Origin: Bacteroidota bacterium
GTDB lineage: Bacteria; Bacteroidota; Bacteroidia; Chitinophagales; Chitinophagaceae
Length of the DNA: 64,000 nt
NCBI GenBank assembly: GCA_016712665.1
Contig: JADJQP010000001.1
Coordinates: 682,001-746,000, forward strand
Reading direction: 5' to 3'
Made by a program: the position numbers and the translations under genes
Part shown: piece by piece, positions 10,281 to 19,794 of the stretch
How positions within the stretch are numbered: the first letter of the stretch is position 1
Layout: each line of letters starts with the position of its first letter
Notes under the pieces: generated by a model
What the model was told of the DNA's origin: nothing
Databases searched by the model: none
The model's input: the letters and a program-made list of their open reading frames with translations, nothing else

Positions 10281-11262
10281 GGTCTAATTCAAAGTTTAAG
10301 CGATCTTGTTCTATGAGTTCTTTTAGTTCTTCTTCTTTTGGCAAATACAACAAATATTTACTGGCAAATAGGTTATTTTTATCGTTTAGCACTGAGTATT
10401 TTACAATGGTTTCGTCCTTTTCGGTGCAGAGCAATATACCAATGGTTGGGTTATCGTCTTCATTTCTTTTCAGGTCATCATACATACGCACATACATATC
10501 TATTTGTCCAATATCCTGATGAGCTAAATTGCCAGTTTTTAAGTCAATGATCACAAAGCATTTGAGCAGGTAATTGTAAAAAACAAGATCTATGTAAAAG
10601 TCTGAAGTGTCTGTAACAATATGTTGTTGTCGGGCAACAAAGGCAAATCCTTTGCCAAATTCGAGCAAGAATTTTTGAATATGGTTTATAATTGCCGTTT
10701 CTATGTCAAACTCTGAATTCTTTATTTCTGGAGATAAGCCAAGAAACTCAAAAATATAGGGGTCCTTGACTAGGTTGTTTATTGATAATGGCTCTTGGTT
10801 GTCGTTGGCGATTTTATGTTCTAAAACTCTTTCAAAGGCCAAACTATTTATTTGTCGTTGCAATTGACGGCTGTTCCAGCTGGCTTGTATACTCTCATTA
10901 AGGTAATAATTTCTTTTGGTTTCCGTATCCAATCTACTCAGTAGTCTGTAATGCGTCCAACTCAATTCGGTACGCAATGCGTTCCAAATTGGGAAAGCCT
11001 TGTAAAATGCCCTCATATTATTTAGATTTCTTTCATCAAAACCTTTACCAAATTCTGCTGAAAGCTGGAAAGCAAGTGTTTTTAAAGTGGCTTTACCATA
11101 TGTTGCTTTGTCATTTCCATTTTGTTCATTTTCTATTATTATTTTTCCAATGCTCCAGTAGGTTTCAAGTAAGGTGGCATTGACCATCCTGTAAACCTTT
11201 TGCCTCGATTGCAAAATGATTTCTTTAATAGAATAAAATAAATGGTTGCTTTGTATTTCCAT
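10273..11262 (-). CDS. YhcG / DUF1016-type PDDEXK nuclease
   Basis: About 329 aa. The N-terminal domain (ARQKVYRMVNATLLETYWSIG-like region, GFDERNLNNMRAFY) and the C-terminal nuclease domain (DFYIDLVFYNY then CFVIIDLKTG, H-Q-D-x-GQIDMYV) are typical of the DUF1016 family. The PD-(D/E)XK core is D(L)VFY...IDLKTG. Such proteins often occur in restriction loci. I chose the ATG at 11262 over an upstream TTG. It lies 1 nt after the helicase stop, so the two are translationally coupled. Confidence 0.88.
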   Translation of the reverse strand: MEIQSNHLFYSIKEIILQSRQKVYRMVNATLLETYWSIGKIIIENEQNGNDKATYGKATLKTLAFQLSAEFGKGFDERNLNNMRAFYKAFPIWNALRTELSWTHYRLLSRLDTETKRNYYLNESIQASWNSRQLQRQINSLAFERVLEHKIANDNQEPLSINNLVKDPYIFEFLGLSPEIKNSEFDIETAIINHIQKFLLEFGKGFAFVARQQHIVTDTSDFYIDLVFYNYLLKCFVIIDLKTGNLAHQDIGQIDMYVRMYDDLKRNEDDNPTIGILLCTEKDETIVKYSVLNDKNNLFASKYLLYLPKEEELKELIEQDRLNFELDHE

Positions 11263-11263
11263 A

Positions 11264-14200
11264 TCAACTAACAATAAACCAAGTGATTAAATCAAAATTA
11301 TCTTTACTAAATTTCTGCGAAGCCGGGCCTTCATCTTTAAGTTTTTGAATGGTAGTTTTACTTCCTGTTTTTAGTTTATTCAATACATCTAGCGAGGCCT
11401 TACCCATTTTCTGTTTTACGGTTCCATCCTCTTGTACTTCATCTTCACTTGCCTGACTTTTGAGCCAAGTTGTCAATGCAGAGGATAAGTGTTCAATAGA
11501 TTTCAATTCGCCTTGGTCAATGGCTTTTGGCACAAAACGAATTTCTTCTTTGTGTTTTGATAATGCGTCAAGTACTTCTTTTTGGTTTAAGAAAATCGAT
11601 TTTCCTGAATGGTCAATATAGATAAGTTCGTAGCCTTTGTACTCAAAATTGTTTGATTTAGCGGGTTTGCAGGGGTAACCCATTAAAGCAATTATACCGT
11701 CTTGGGGACAAACTTCCTGAATGGCGTTGAATCCTGTGTAAATGCCATTTGGAAGCGATTTGTAAAACAGTTCGTTCCTTCTCAGCTCTTCTAATAATTC
11801 CTGACGGAAAGTTTCCAACGAAAAATCGTCAAAACCTAATGATTTTTCGGTGTCAATTTCATCCCATGAGGATTGCATCTGTTCCATCATTCTATCTTTT
11901 TGTTTCTGCTCCAAATTCGCATCATCTGCCATTTCTCTGAATGTGTCGGAGAAATCCAAATGAACCTCTGAGCCTGCAAGCTTCATTGCGACCATTCGTT
12001 GTTCGATTCTTCCTTGCAAATTTAAATAAGAATTAATATTGGTAGAAGGCCAAAAATTAATGCCAAATATTTTTGTGTTTGGCGACCCCAAACGGTCTAT
12101 ACGCCCCATACGCTGAATTACACGAACGGGATTCCAATGAATATCGTAATTGATAACCAAATCACAATCCTGTAAATTTTGTCCTTCGCTCAACGCATCG
12201 GTTGCAATCAGAATATCAATAGGGTTCTGAAGTTTTTCGTAAGTTTGTTCGTCGTTCTCTGCAATCCAATGTTGCCACTCGTCAAATTGTTTATTCAATG
12301 CAAGTTCTGAATTGGAGGGTTCAAAGGCCCATTCTTTTTCTCTGAATAATTTTGTAAAAGGAGCAAAGCGTTCTAAAATTGGTTCGTATTTTTTGGTTTC
12401 ATTCACTTCGTTCCAAACTTTGGAGGTGTCACCACTTACGGCAGCCACATTATCAAAACCTCTTGCCGTTAATTGCTCAAACAAATAAAAAGCCGTGTCC
12501 TTATAAACTGTAAAAATTAAAACTTTGGCATTCCCTTCATTTTCTCCTGCTTGTCTTTTCTTCAAAATTCGGTTTATCAGCGTTTCCAGTTTATCGTCTT
12601 CGCTTTGGTGGTTTCTCGGCTTTTTTATTTCTTTAGAAATTTTAGATTGAAATTGAACCAGATTTGATTGCAATAATTGCAACGCCTGTATATCTGCTTT
12701 TAAATCTTTTTGTAGTTTTCAATATTGCCCGAACGATCAATGTCTATTAATCGAGTTTTTCGTTTCTTACCTAAGGTAAAATCTTCAATTTGACTTATAA
12801 TTTCATCATCATCAAAAAGGTAAATTTGAGCTTCGTTAAAATCTATTTCTTTTTTTGTTTCTTGATATTGTTTGATTCTGTCGAGTGCATTTTGATGATG
12901 AGCCAGTATTTTTTCAGTGGTTGATTGAAAAGAGAACCAAGAAGATTCTAATCGTTTCACCAACAAGATATACATCATTTTTACTAAGAAATGGTCTCGT
13001 TGTTTTTCATCGTGTAATACATCAGTATCTTCATATTCATTAATGTAAAAGGAAGGTTGATAACCAGAAAGCATGGGTGGAAAATGGTCAAAGAGTTCTT
13101 CAAAGCTTTCGAAATTTCCAATTTGCTTTGTCGTCACGAAAATATTTTCTGGCTTGGTTTTTATTGGGAATTCTAATCCGTCTTGATGTCCTTCAATCAT
13201 TTTCCGAGTTCGGGCAACCGTTAATGAATCGGTTAGTTTGAAAAAGTTTGGTGGAAGTTTTTTAATGAACTCACCAATTCTTGGTTCAGAATCTTGTGTC
13301 CATTCATTGAAAGCTTTTTGCGCGGCTCTGAAAGTGTAATCAATGTTTTTTATATCCAACGATTCTTCAAAGCCATTTGCTTTACCGCCAACAATCAGTT
13401 TGAATTGGTTCCGAATATCCATCAACGAATTATTAATTGGCGTTGCGGAAAGCATCAACACTTTAACATCATCATTTTTTGAAAGGATTTGATCTACTAA
13501 AAATTTGTAGCGGCTTGATTTATCGTTTCTAAGGTTGTGGCTTTCATCAATCACAAAGAGTTTTGGCTTTTCATTGATAAAAAAAGTATCAGCCCTTTGG
13601 TTTTGATATTCCGACTTGTTCATTAATTCTTCCGTTAAATCTGTATGGAAACGTATTGAATATTCAAACGTGTCCTTTTCAAACTTTGAGTTTTGATTTT
13701 TCTGGTATATCCTCCAGTTGTATTGCAATTTTTTTGGGCAAATCAAAATGACTTCACGTCCTTGCAACTGATAGAATTTCATCACAGCCAAAGCAGTCCA
13801 AGTTTTTCCCAAACCCACTGCATCGGCTAAAATTGCTCCCTCATATTTTTGAAGCATTTTTATCAAACTTAAAACACCTTTCTGTTGAAACTCATATAAA
13901 GAATTGTAAATAACTGTATTTTCAAGTCTTCCAATTTGACGATTGAATTCTGGATTGTCTTTTTCAAATAGAAGTTCATCGCCAAAAAGTTCAAACAATA
14001 CTTTATAGTAAAGTTGCTTAGGAGAATACTCTGTGAAAATCTTTTTGATTTCGTCAATCAAGTACTGTTTAAATGGAATGCGATTCACACTTCCATTACC
14101 GTCAACAACGGTTTTGTAATCATGAGCTTGAGGTCTTGCCCATAAGCTTTCAAACCATTTTATTAGCTCGTTGTATTGTGGGTCGGAACCAAAACTGCCA

Positions 14201-14658
14201 ATATTCAATTCAACATTGTTTGTTGTTTTTAAACCAACACCCGCTTCTGTCAAGTTTGAACTGCCTGAAATATAGTAGTCCTTTTGTGGATCTATGTCAT
14301 TGTGCTTATATAAATATGCTTTAGCGTGGCAAAAATTGGGTTCAAGTGTTTTTGCTGCAACTTTATCCATTTCTAAAAATGCCACTGCTTCTTTGGCCAC
14401 CGCACTTAGTTTTAAAGATGCGTCAATATTGATATCTTCATTTAAGAGGTCAAGTACTCTGTCTTTGTCAAAGTCAAAGCTTACGATGTCTCCAAGTATA
14501 AATTTGTATTCGTCAATTTTGGCCTTAGTTGCTTTTGATAGATATGCCAAAGCCCCAACTGTAAAATAGCCAGTTACGATTGATAGATTTCCTGTCTGTG
14601 TATATTTTGTTATCCATTCGTGGACTTTCAGATTATCATTTTCGTTATCTAAAATCAT
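11264..14658 (-). CDS. PLD-domain SNF2-type DNA helicase (apparent frameshift)
   Basis: About 1,131 aa after restoring one base in the T run at 12707-12711, where ENYKK continues as DLKADIQALQLLQSN. The N-terminal 190 aa carry one phospholipase-D HxK motif (HAKAYLYK, near residue 110, then GSSNLTEAG). The helicase core shows GLGKTW (Walker A, about 280), DESHN (Walker B, about 370), LSATPINN, and in the second RecA domain TDALSEGQNLQ and RMGRIDRLGS. First gene of the defence operon. The PLD-helicase plus Eco57I-like methylase layout recalls DISARM-like and related restriction loci, but drmA/drmB equivalents are absent. Confidence 0.88.
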
Positions 14659-14743
14659 TCTGCTAATATATTAAAATATTTTTTCTAGATTAGGTCAAAT
14701 CTTTAAATTGCACTTTAAATAATATAAAATTATAAATACTGTA

Positions 14744-15517
14744 ATGTTGACCGATTTAATTTATTCGAGAATAAAGCAAAAACCACAGGCAAAATATATT
14801 GTAGATAAAAGTACGCCAATTCCATTTTTTGGCTGTGTTCATTCTGCAAGAATTGCTACCTTAAGTTTAAACCCTAGCAAAAATGAATTTCTTGCTAAAA
14901 ATGGAAGTTTGCTCCCGCATTATAACAAGCGTCTGGAGGATTTGGAATCATTAAATGTTAATTCTTTTGAGGAATTTACTGACACGCATGTTGATCGAAT
15001 TTATAAAAGTTGTCTGGGCTATTTTTCTAAGCCGGGTGCGAATCCGTATAATATATGGTTTTCGAGAATGGAATCACTGATCAAAGCCAGTTTGAATATG
15101 AGCTACTATGATGGTTCTTGCTGCCACTTAGATATTGTTCAATGGGCTACTAATCCGGTTTGGCGTGGAATACCTAATGAAAGTATTCAAGAAATGTTGG
15201 AAGCGGATTTGCCTTTTTTAAAGAAGTTGATTTCTAATTCGCAAATTGAGTTGATTTTGATAAATGGTAAAACAACGCTGAATGAGTTTAAAAAGTTGTT
15301 TGGCGATAACATAGTTTCTAGTGAAGATTTCGTTTTAAGTATTAACCAAAATCCTGCAAATAGACTGAAGATGCAGCATGGAAAGTTAATTATCGACAGG
15401 AAAGAAGTTTTCTATGTTGGTTGGAATCTATACCGCCAACAAGCCATTAAGCAAATACACGTTGACTGCCTAATTAACGCAATTAAGGCCCATTCTACAA
15501 AGCTGGGGTTGGTATAA
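14744..15517 (+). CDS. Hypothetical protein, possible UDG-like fold
   Basis: 257 aa, divergent from the restriction operon across an 85-bp AT-rich gap. The segment FFGCVHSARIATLSLNPSKNEF and a later LILINGKTT are faintly reminiscent of uracil-glycosylase-like folds, with CCHLDIVQWATNPVW between them. No catalytic residues can be assigned. It is soluble with no signal peptide. Its position next to the operon suggests an accessory defence or repair role, which is only contextual. Confidence 0.65.
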   Translation: MLTDLIYSRIKQKPQAKYIVDKSTPIPFFGCVHSARIATLSLNPSKNEFLAKNGSLLPHYNKRLEDLESLNVNSFEEFTDTHVDRIYKSCLGYFSKPGANPYNIWFSRMESLIKASLNMSYYDGSCCHLDIVQWATNPVWRGIPNESIQEMLEADLPFLKKLISNSQIELILINGKTTLNEFKKLFGDNIVSSEDFVLSINQNPANRLKMQHGKLIIDRKEVFYVGWNLYRQQAIKQIHVDCLINAIKAHSTKLGLV

Positions 15518-15587
15518 AGTAAATAATTTTCGGCAAAATTTGATTCTTTCCCTGAACATTGTATATTGCTAATTGATTCTAAATATT

Positions 15588-16167
15588 ATGACAATGGGAC
15601 CAGATGACAATATTGAAATTGAAATGATCAGGGATAATGTGCACCAATGCTATATTGGCATTGGATCGTATTATGATCACCATGAAGGAATACTTTTAAA
15701 TTGGCCTCGTGGTGATCATCCTGGAGTGGCTGACTGGCAGAAAACTTTAGCGGCAAATACTATTATCAACAAATTACTTTTAGTAGGGAGTTTTTTGAGG
15801 TCAGATGCAATCGAATTACTGGCACCTGAGATGATTGCCTTTGTTGATCTGCACAAGAGCAAGATTGGAGCCCTTTTAAATAAATACATCGATGATTTTG
15901 AAGATATACTTTGGGTTAATGATCGGTTTCTTGATCTCCTTTATGGTCCGTATGGTAGTTATAATAATCCAGTGAAAGTATTGGTTAATTTTGATGGTGA
16001 TCCAAAGAAGAAAATATTTTGGAGATGGTACACTTTTACATATTCTCAATAGAGATTTATGCTGGGATGAAATGTATGACGAACAGTTTATTGAGGCAAT
16101 ATTGTACGATGAATTATTAAGTGATTTTTCGCTTATCGAAGAATTATTACAAAAACACACTAAATAG
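15588..16167 (+). CDS. Hypothetical protein (apparent frameshift near 16003)
   Basis: The main frame encodes about 154 aa from the ATG at 15588 (an earlier TTG at 15573 is less likely). A shift near DPKKK (about 16000-16012, an AG-rich run) continues as YFGDGTLLHILNRDLCWDEMYDEQF and ends LLQKHTK at 16167, for about 193 aa in total. I do not recognise the family. A DHHEGILL segment gives two adjacent histidines, but no established metal motif. It follows the previous gene by 70 bp on the same strand. Confidence 0.5.
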
Positions 16168-16188
16168 TTTCATTGTTCTATCGCGTTT

Positions 16189-16581
16189 CTATACTAATGT
16201 TATACCCTTATCAATCTCACTACTCTTTTCCAGCATAACAATTTCATTATCAAAAGTGATCACTATCCTGTTTTGCTGCAGTTTATCCATCAGGTATGCT
16301 CCAAATTCCAAGACCCCATCCCTTAATTGAATTTCGCTTGCCGGGAATCTTGGATATTGAATGAAATTCACGTTGACGTGTGGTTCATCCTGACCTGATA
16401 AAACGATGTCAGACTGAAAGATATTTGCACTTAAATAAAGCTGTTCCCGCTTGATTTGTATTTCCTATATTTCCCGAAGTATCTTTTTGATGTCGTTCAG
16501 TTCTATGCTTTGATCGGTGTATCCCTTCTGCATTCCAACACAGAGGCTCTCCGTCCATTTGGGGATTGATATGGTATTCAT
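16189..16581 (-). pseudogene. Hypothetical gene with in-frame TAG
   Basis: The frame opens at ATG 16581 (MNTISIPKWTES), runs 38 codons, meets TAG at 16467-16465, and continues in the same frame for 92 codons to GITLV. The TAG lies in GGAAATATAGGAAATA, which looks like a short (about 9-bp) direct duplication. Removing it would give ILREIQIKREQLYLS without a stop. The product is unrecognised. It is the last gene of the metK operon, 12 bp after the DUF3293 gene. Confidence 0.5.
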
Positions 16582-16593
16582 TTCGTGATATAT

Positions 16594-17000
16594 TTACTTA
16601 AATTCAAACAAAGCAATCAATTCTGCGGCTTCATCAATCCGGCCATACACAATAGCATACTGTTCAAACTTTTTTCCTATTTGCATGGCTTCGTTTTTAG
16701 GAATACCCAGTACCAACAAGCTCCTCTCTGGTTTCCACGCTGGATCTGTGCCCACGCCTTCACCCTCAAAGCAAATGAAGTCCTTCGGCAGCTCTTTTAA
16801 TTCTAATTGCCGGCGATCATTCTCTTCATCAGATAATACTTTTGCAAAGGGGTTCCAGGCGGTGATATAGGCCCATTCGTTGACCTGATGCTTCCGCAAT
16901 AGTTCATCAAGTGCAGGGCATTTTTGTCAATTTTAATAACGATCGGTAAGTCAAATACCCGAAATTGGGTGCCCAGGAAGGCTTCTTTTAAATTTTCCAT
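16594..17000 (-). CDS. DUF3293-like protein (apparent frameshift)
   Basis: One base restored in the T run at 16921-16925 joins MENLKEAFLGTQFRVFD...KIDKK with CPALDELLRKHQVNEWAYITAWNP. The core AYITAWNPFAKVLSDEEN, the acidic GEGVGTDPAWKPERSLLV and the closing FEQYAIVYG fit the DUF3293 family of small bacterial proteins of unknown function. About 135 aa, soluble. Situated 65 bp after the preceding gene in the metK operon. Confidence 0.6.
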
Positions 17001-17065
17001 TTTTTTTATTTTATTTATGAATTTTAGATTTATTAAATATACTTTTTGCTCAGACAGTTTTAAGT

Positions 17066-17473
17066 TTATATCGGTTTTAAATTTCCTTTGACCACTATGC
17101 TGCCTGATTCATTTCTTATGACCGATATGTCCGGAGTATTCTTTATGGCATCTACAATTTCACTGATTATTGACTGATTATTGAATTCTTCTGCATTTAA
17201 TACAAAACCTGTTGCAGCCTCATTATGAATGATGGTTACGTGATACTTTTCAGCTTGTTTCAGTTCGTCATTGAAATCTCTCCAGTCTCCGGCAATTTGT
17301 TTGGCAGTCACTATGTAATCTTTTTTCCATTTGCTGTTTTTATGAATCGTGATATAGAGGGTAGCATCAATATAGTCATCCAGTATCGATGCTAGGCCGG
17401 CAAACATTCTATAGTTCTTGTCTATTTTATGAATATGATGATACACGATTTTATCTATTAGTTCTTTTTCCAT
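17066..17473 (-). CDS. Hypothetical protein
   Basis: 135 aa, complete frame with ATG start 32 bp after metK. Alternating helix/strand pattern, no cysteines, no membrane segments. I do not recognise it. The C-terminal half (SIISEIVDAIKNTPDISVI) is amphipathic. Its place between metK and the DUF3293 gene in a compact operon suggests a shared function. Confidence 0.65.
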   Translation of the reverse strand: MEKELIDKIVYHHIHKIDKNYRMFAGLASILDDYIDATLYITIHKNSKWKKDYIVTAKQIAGDWRDFNDELKQAEKYHVTIIHNEAATGFVLNAEEFNNQSIISEIVDAIKNTPDISVIRNESGSIVVKGNLKPI

Positions 17474-17505
17474 GTTTAGTTGAGTTTTAAATTTAGTAAT
17501 ATTTT

Positions 17506-18666
17506 TTATTGATAGTTTTTTAATTTAGTCAACACTTCATCATTCACCTTTTCCCATGGGAGATATTCTTTTCCAAAATGACCATAGGCTGCTATCTGCA
17601 AGTAAATGGGCTTGCATAAACCCAACGTGTCCCTGATAGCATTTGGAGTCAGATCAAAAATCTCCCGTAATATTTTTGTCAGCGTTTCATCGGCTATGGT
17701 CCCAGTCTGAAAAGTGTTTACATAAAGGGCGGTGGGTTCTGCTCTTCCAATAGCATAAGATAATTGTATGGTACAGCGTTTGGCTAGTCCTGCAGCAACG
17801 ATATGTTTGGCTACATACCTTGCAGCGTAAGCGGCTGAGCGGTCAACCTTGCTCGGGTCTTTGCCTGAAAATGCGCCACCACCATGCGGACAACTTCCTC
17901 CATAAGTATCTACAATTATTTTACGGCCTGTAAGTCCGGTATCACCATGTGGACCGCCTACGGTAAAACTGCCTGAGGGGTTAATGATGTATTCTGTATC
18001 GTGAACTGAAAAGTAGCGGCCGATAACAGGTTCTATGATCTGTTTGATGACTTGCGATCTGATTTCGTCCTGAGATATATCCGGTAAATGTTGTGTACTT
18101 AAAACGATATTATCGATACTTATCGGAACTTCATTCTGATAGCGAATGCTGACTTGTGATTTTGCATCGGGCAAAAGCCAAGGCAGGTGGCCTTCCTTGC
18201 GAAGCAGCGCTTGCCTTGCCATCAGCTGATGTGCAATCAGTATGGGCATGGGCATCAGTTCTTTGGTTTCATCTGTGGCATAGCCAAACATAATACCCTG
18301 ATCGCCGGCGCCGCCATCAAGTACTGAATGATTAATTTCAGCACTTTGGGTATGTAGTAAGTTTTCTATGACTGCTGTATCGCAGTTAAATCCAATGGAT
18401 TCATGGGTATATCCAATATTACGGGTCACCTCCCGTGCAAGGCCTGCTGCATCTACCTTTGCGTTCGATGTAATTTCTCCGGCAATGATGAGTCTGCCGG
18501 TTGTGATTAGACATTCTGCAGCTACTTTAGCTTGTGGGTCCTGCTTTAGATACGCATCCAGTATCGCATCTGAAATCTGGTCGGCTATTTTATCAGGATG
18601 GCCTTCTGAAACTGACTCGCTGGTAAAAATATATGCGCCTGTTTGTGATTGTGTTTTAGTTGTCAT
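17506..18666 (-). CDS. metK: S-adenosylmethionine synthetase
   Basis: 386 aa, full length for MAT: ATP plus L-methionine gives SAM plus PPi and Pi. Signatures are SVSEGHPDKIADQISD near the N-terminus, the family hexapeptide GAGDQG in GAGDQGIMFGYATDE (about residue 118), GGPHGDTGLTGRKI, and the P-loop-like GGGAFSGKDPSKVDRSAAY (about 263). All look intact, so the enzyme should be active. A metK inside an integrase island, cotranscribed with small unknown genes, is unusual because the housekeeping copy is normally single. It could raise SAM supply for the island methylase or for an operon partner. Confidence 0.96.
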   Translation of the reverse strand: MTTKTQSQTGAYIFTSESVSEGHPDKIADQISDAILDAYLKQDPQAKVAAECLITTGRLIIAGEITSNAKVDAAGLAREVTRNIGYTHESIGFNCDTAVIENLLHTQSAEINHSVLDGGAGDQGIMFGYATDETKELMPMPILIAHQLMARQALLRKEGHLPWLLPDAKSQVSIRYQNEVPISIDNIVLSTQHLPDISQDEIRSQVIKQIIEPVIGRYFSVHDTEYIINPSGSFTVGGPHGDTGLTGRKIIVDTYGGSCPHGGGAFSGKDPSKVDRSAAYAARYVAKHIVAAGLAKRCTIQLSYAIGRAEPTALYVNTFQTGTIADETLTKILREIFDLTPNAIRDTLGLCKPIYLQIAAYGHFGKEYLPWEKVNDEVLTKLKNYQ

Positions 18667-18725
18667 GTTTGATAGTTTGATCGTTTTGTTTTTTAAGTTT
18701 GATTGGAAATAATGGATTGGAAAAA

Positions 18726-19180
18726 TTACCTGATCGTCACATGATAAACATCTGACTGATTTCGTGGAATAGATCGTATATGAAATTCACCGGGTTCAGG
18801 AATATCTTCAAGCAGGTCAAATGAGATACAATCCTGATCTAAACCTTCAAAGATGAGCGTGAAAATGTATGGTTTGCCTTTTATGGTGATCCATTCAGGA
18901 TAAAGCGCAATATTGTAGTTGTGCAGCATTTTTTTCTAATCCCGTTTTCCTGTATGAGATAGGTACTTGGCCATATGCGTATACGATCCCATCCAAAACT
19001 GTTGTAGGCGCATCGTACAATTGTGCATTTTTCTGAAAGCGTTTCTGATTGCGATAGCAATACCGGGTCGATAGTAATTTCCTGCACTTCATCCGGTACA
19101 TCGGAGAATGCAGATAATTGTTTTGAACTGAATTTTGTTGTGCGCACAAGTTTGGGGCGCATGTGTAATTTACTTTTCAT
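18726..19180 (-). CDS. Hypothetical protein (apparent frameshift)
   Basis: Two overlapping frames join at the T run 18929-18935: ENGIRKK continues as MLHNYNIALYPEWITIKGKPY when one base is restored. This gives about 151 aa. The joined protein is beta-rich, with no recognised domain. It lies 8 bp after the 82-aa gene and 59 bp before metK in the same operon. Confidence 0.55.
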
Positions 19181-19188
19181 GTTGTGGC

Positions 19189-19437
19189 TTATAATTTAAT
19201 AAGAAAAATGGGTTCATCATCCGGGGAAGTGTCTGCTTCCATACTGTCTCCGTCTTGCTTGATGGCAGGTGGATGCAGGTGGAGTTTTTCCCCGCGTTTT
19301 GCAGCGAATACTTTTCCGTTTTTCTGCTTACTGAGATTTTTCACTTCCTGAACGGACAGTGTGGCGGAGGGAATATAAAAAGTTTCGAATTCGACCTCTT
19401 GTTCCTCCGGCGGTGTTTTTTTTTGATGTAACATCAT
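19189..19437 (-). CDS. Small hypothetical protein, first gene of the metK operon
   Basis: 82 aa, highly charged, with a basic central part (KNLSKQKNGKVFAAKRGEKL) and an acidic, disordered-looking C-terminal third ending PDDEPIFLIKL. No family recognised. It begins 35 nt after the terminator-like hairpin of the leader, so its expression probably depends on readthrough. Confidence 0.6.
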   Translation of the reverse strand: MMLHQKKTPPEEQEVEFETFYIPSATLSVQEVKNLSKQKNGKVFAAKRGEKLHLHPPAIKQDGDSMEADTSPDDEPIFLIKL

Positions 19438-19471
19438 GCATATTTTTTAAATGTTTAAAATATGCACTTCG

Positions 19472-19590
19472 AAAAAAATTGGGCTGACAGTTTCAAACTC
19501 GTTTATTTTGGCCGTCAGCCCGCATTATTTGACCACCGTGGTGTGAACCCACTCGGTTGGCGTCATCGTTATTGGCGATGAACTCGAAAT
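19472..19590 (-). ncRNA. Structured leader with terminator hairpin upstream of the metK operon
   Basis: On the minus strand the transcript from the promoter at 19597-19626 would contain CATCG/CGATG and CCACGGTGG-type stems. It ends in GGGCTGAC (19521-19514) pairing with GTCAGCCC (19488-19481), followed by AA and seven Ts (19478-19472). That is a convincing intrinsic terminator ahead of the first gene. It may be an attenuator, a riboswitch, or a free-standing small RNA. It does not match a SAM riboswitch class I can recall. Confidence 0.5.
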
Positions 19591-19596
19591 GCAATG

Positions 19597-19626
19597 CAAA
19601 CATATAAACAAAATCTTAAATTCAAA
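19597..19626 (-). promoter_or_regulatory. Bacteroidetes-type promoter of the metK operon leader
   Basis: On the minus strand, TTTG (19626-19623), an 18-nt spacer and TATGTTTG (19604-19597) match the sigma-ABfr consensus exactly. The start would be near 19590, giving a 150-nt leader before the first gene. Confidence 0.65.
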
Positions 19627-19794
19627 AATTATTTTTTTATTTCAGGTTTTTTTCTTGCATTTTCATAGAGGACTTAGCTAAAATATAATTAGAATATATG
19701 TTTCAGGAAGCAACAATTTATTGTAAAAATGTGACGGTGATTTATTATTTTGTTCGTCTATTTGAAATGAATTATTAATCAGCAATCCATCCCT

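Noticed and set aside
4077..14658. Calling the first defence operon BREX or canonical DISARM
   Set aside because: No pglZ, brxC or brxL, and no drmA or drmB equivalents. Only the helicase-methylase theme is shared.
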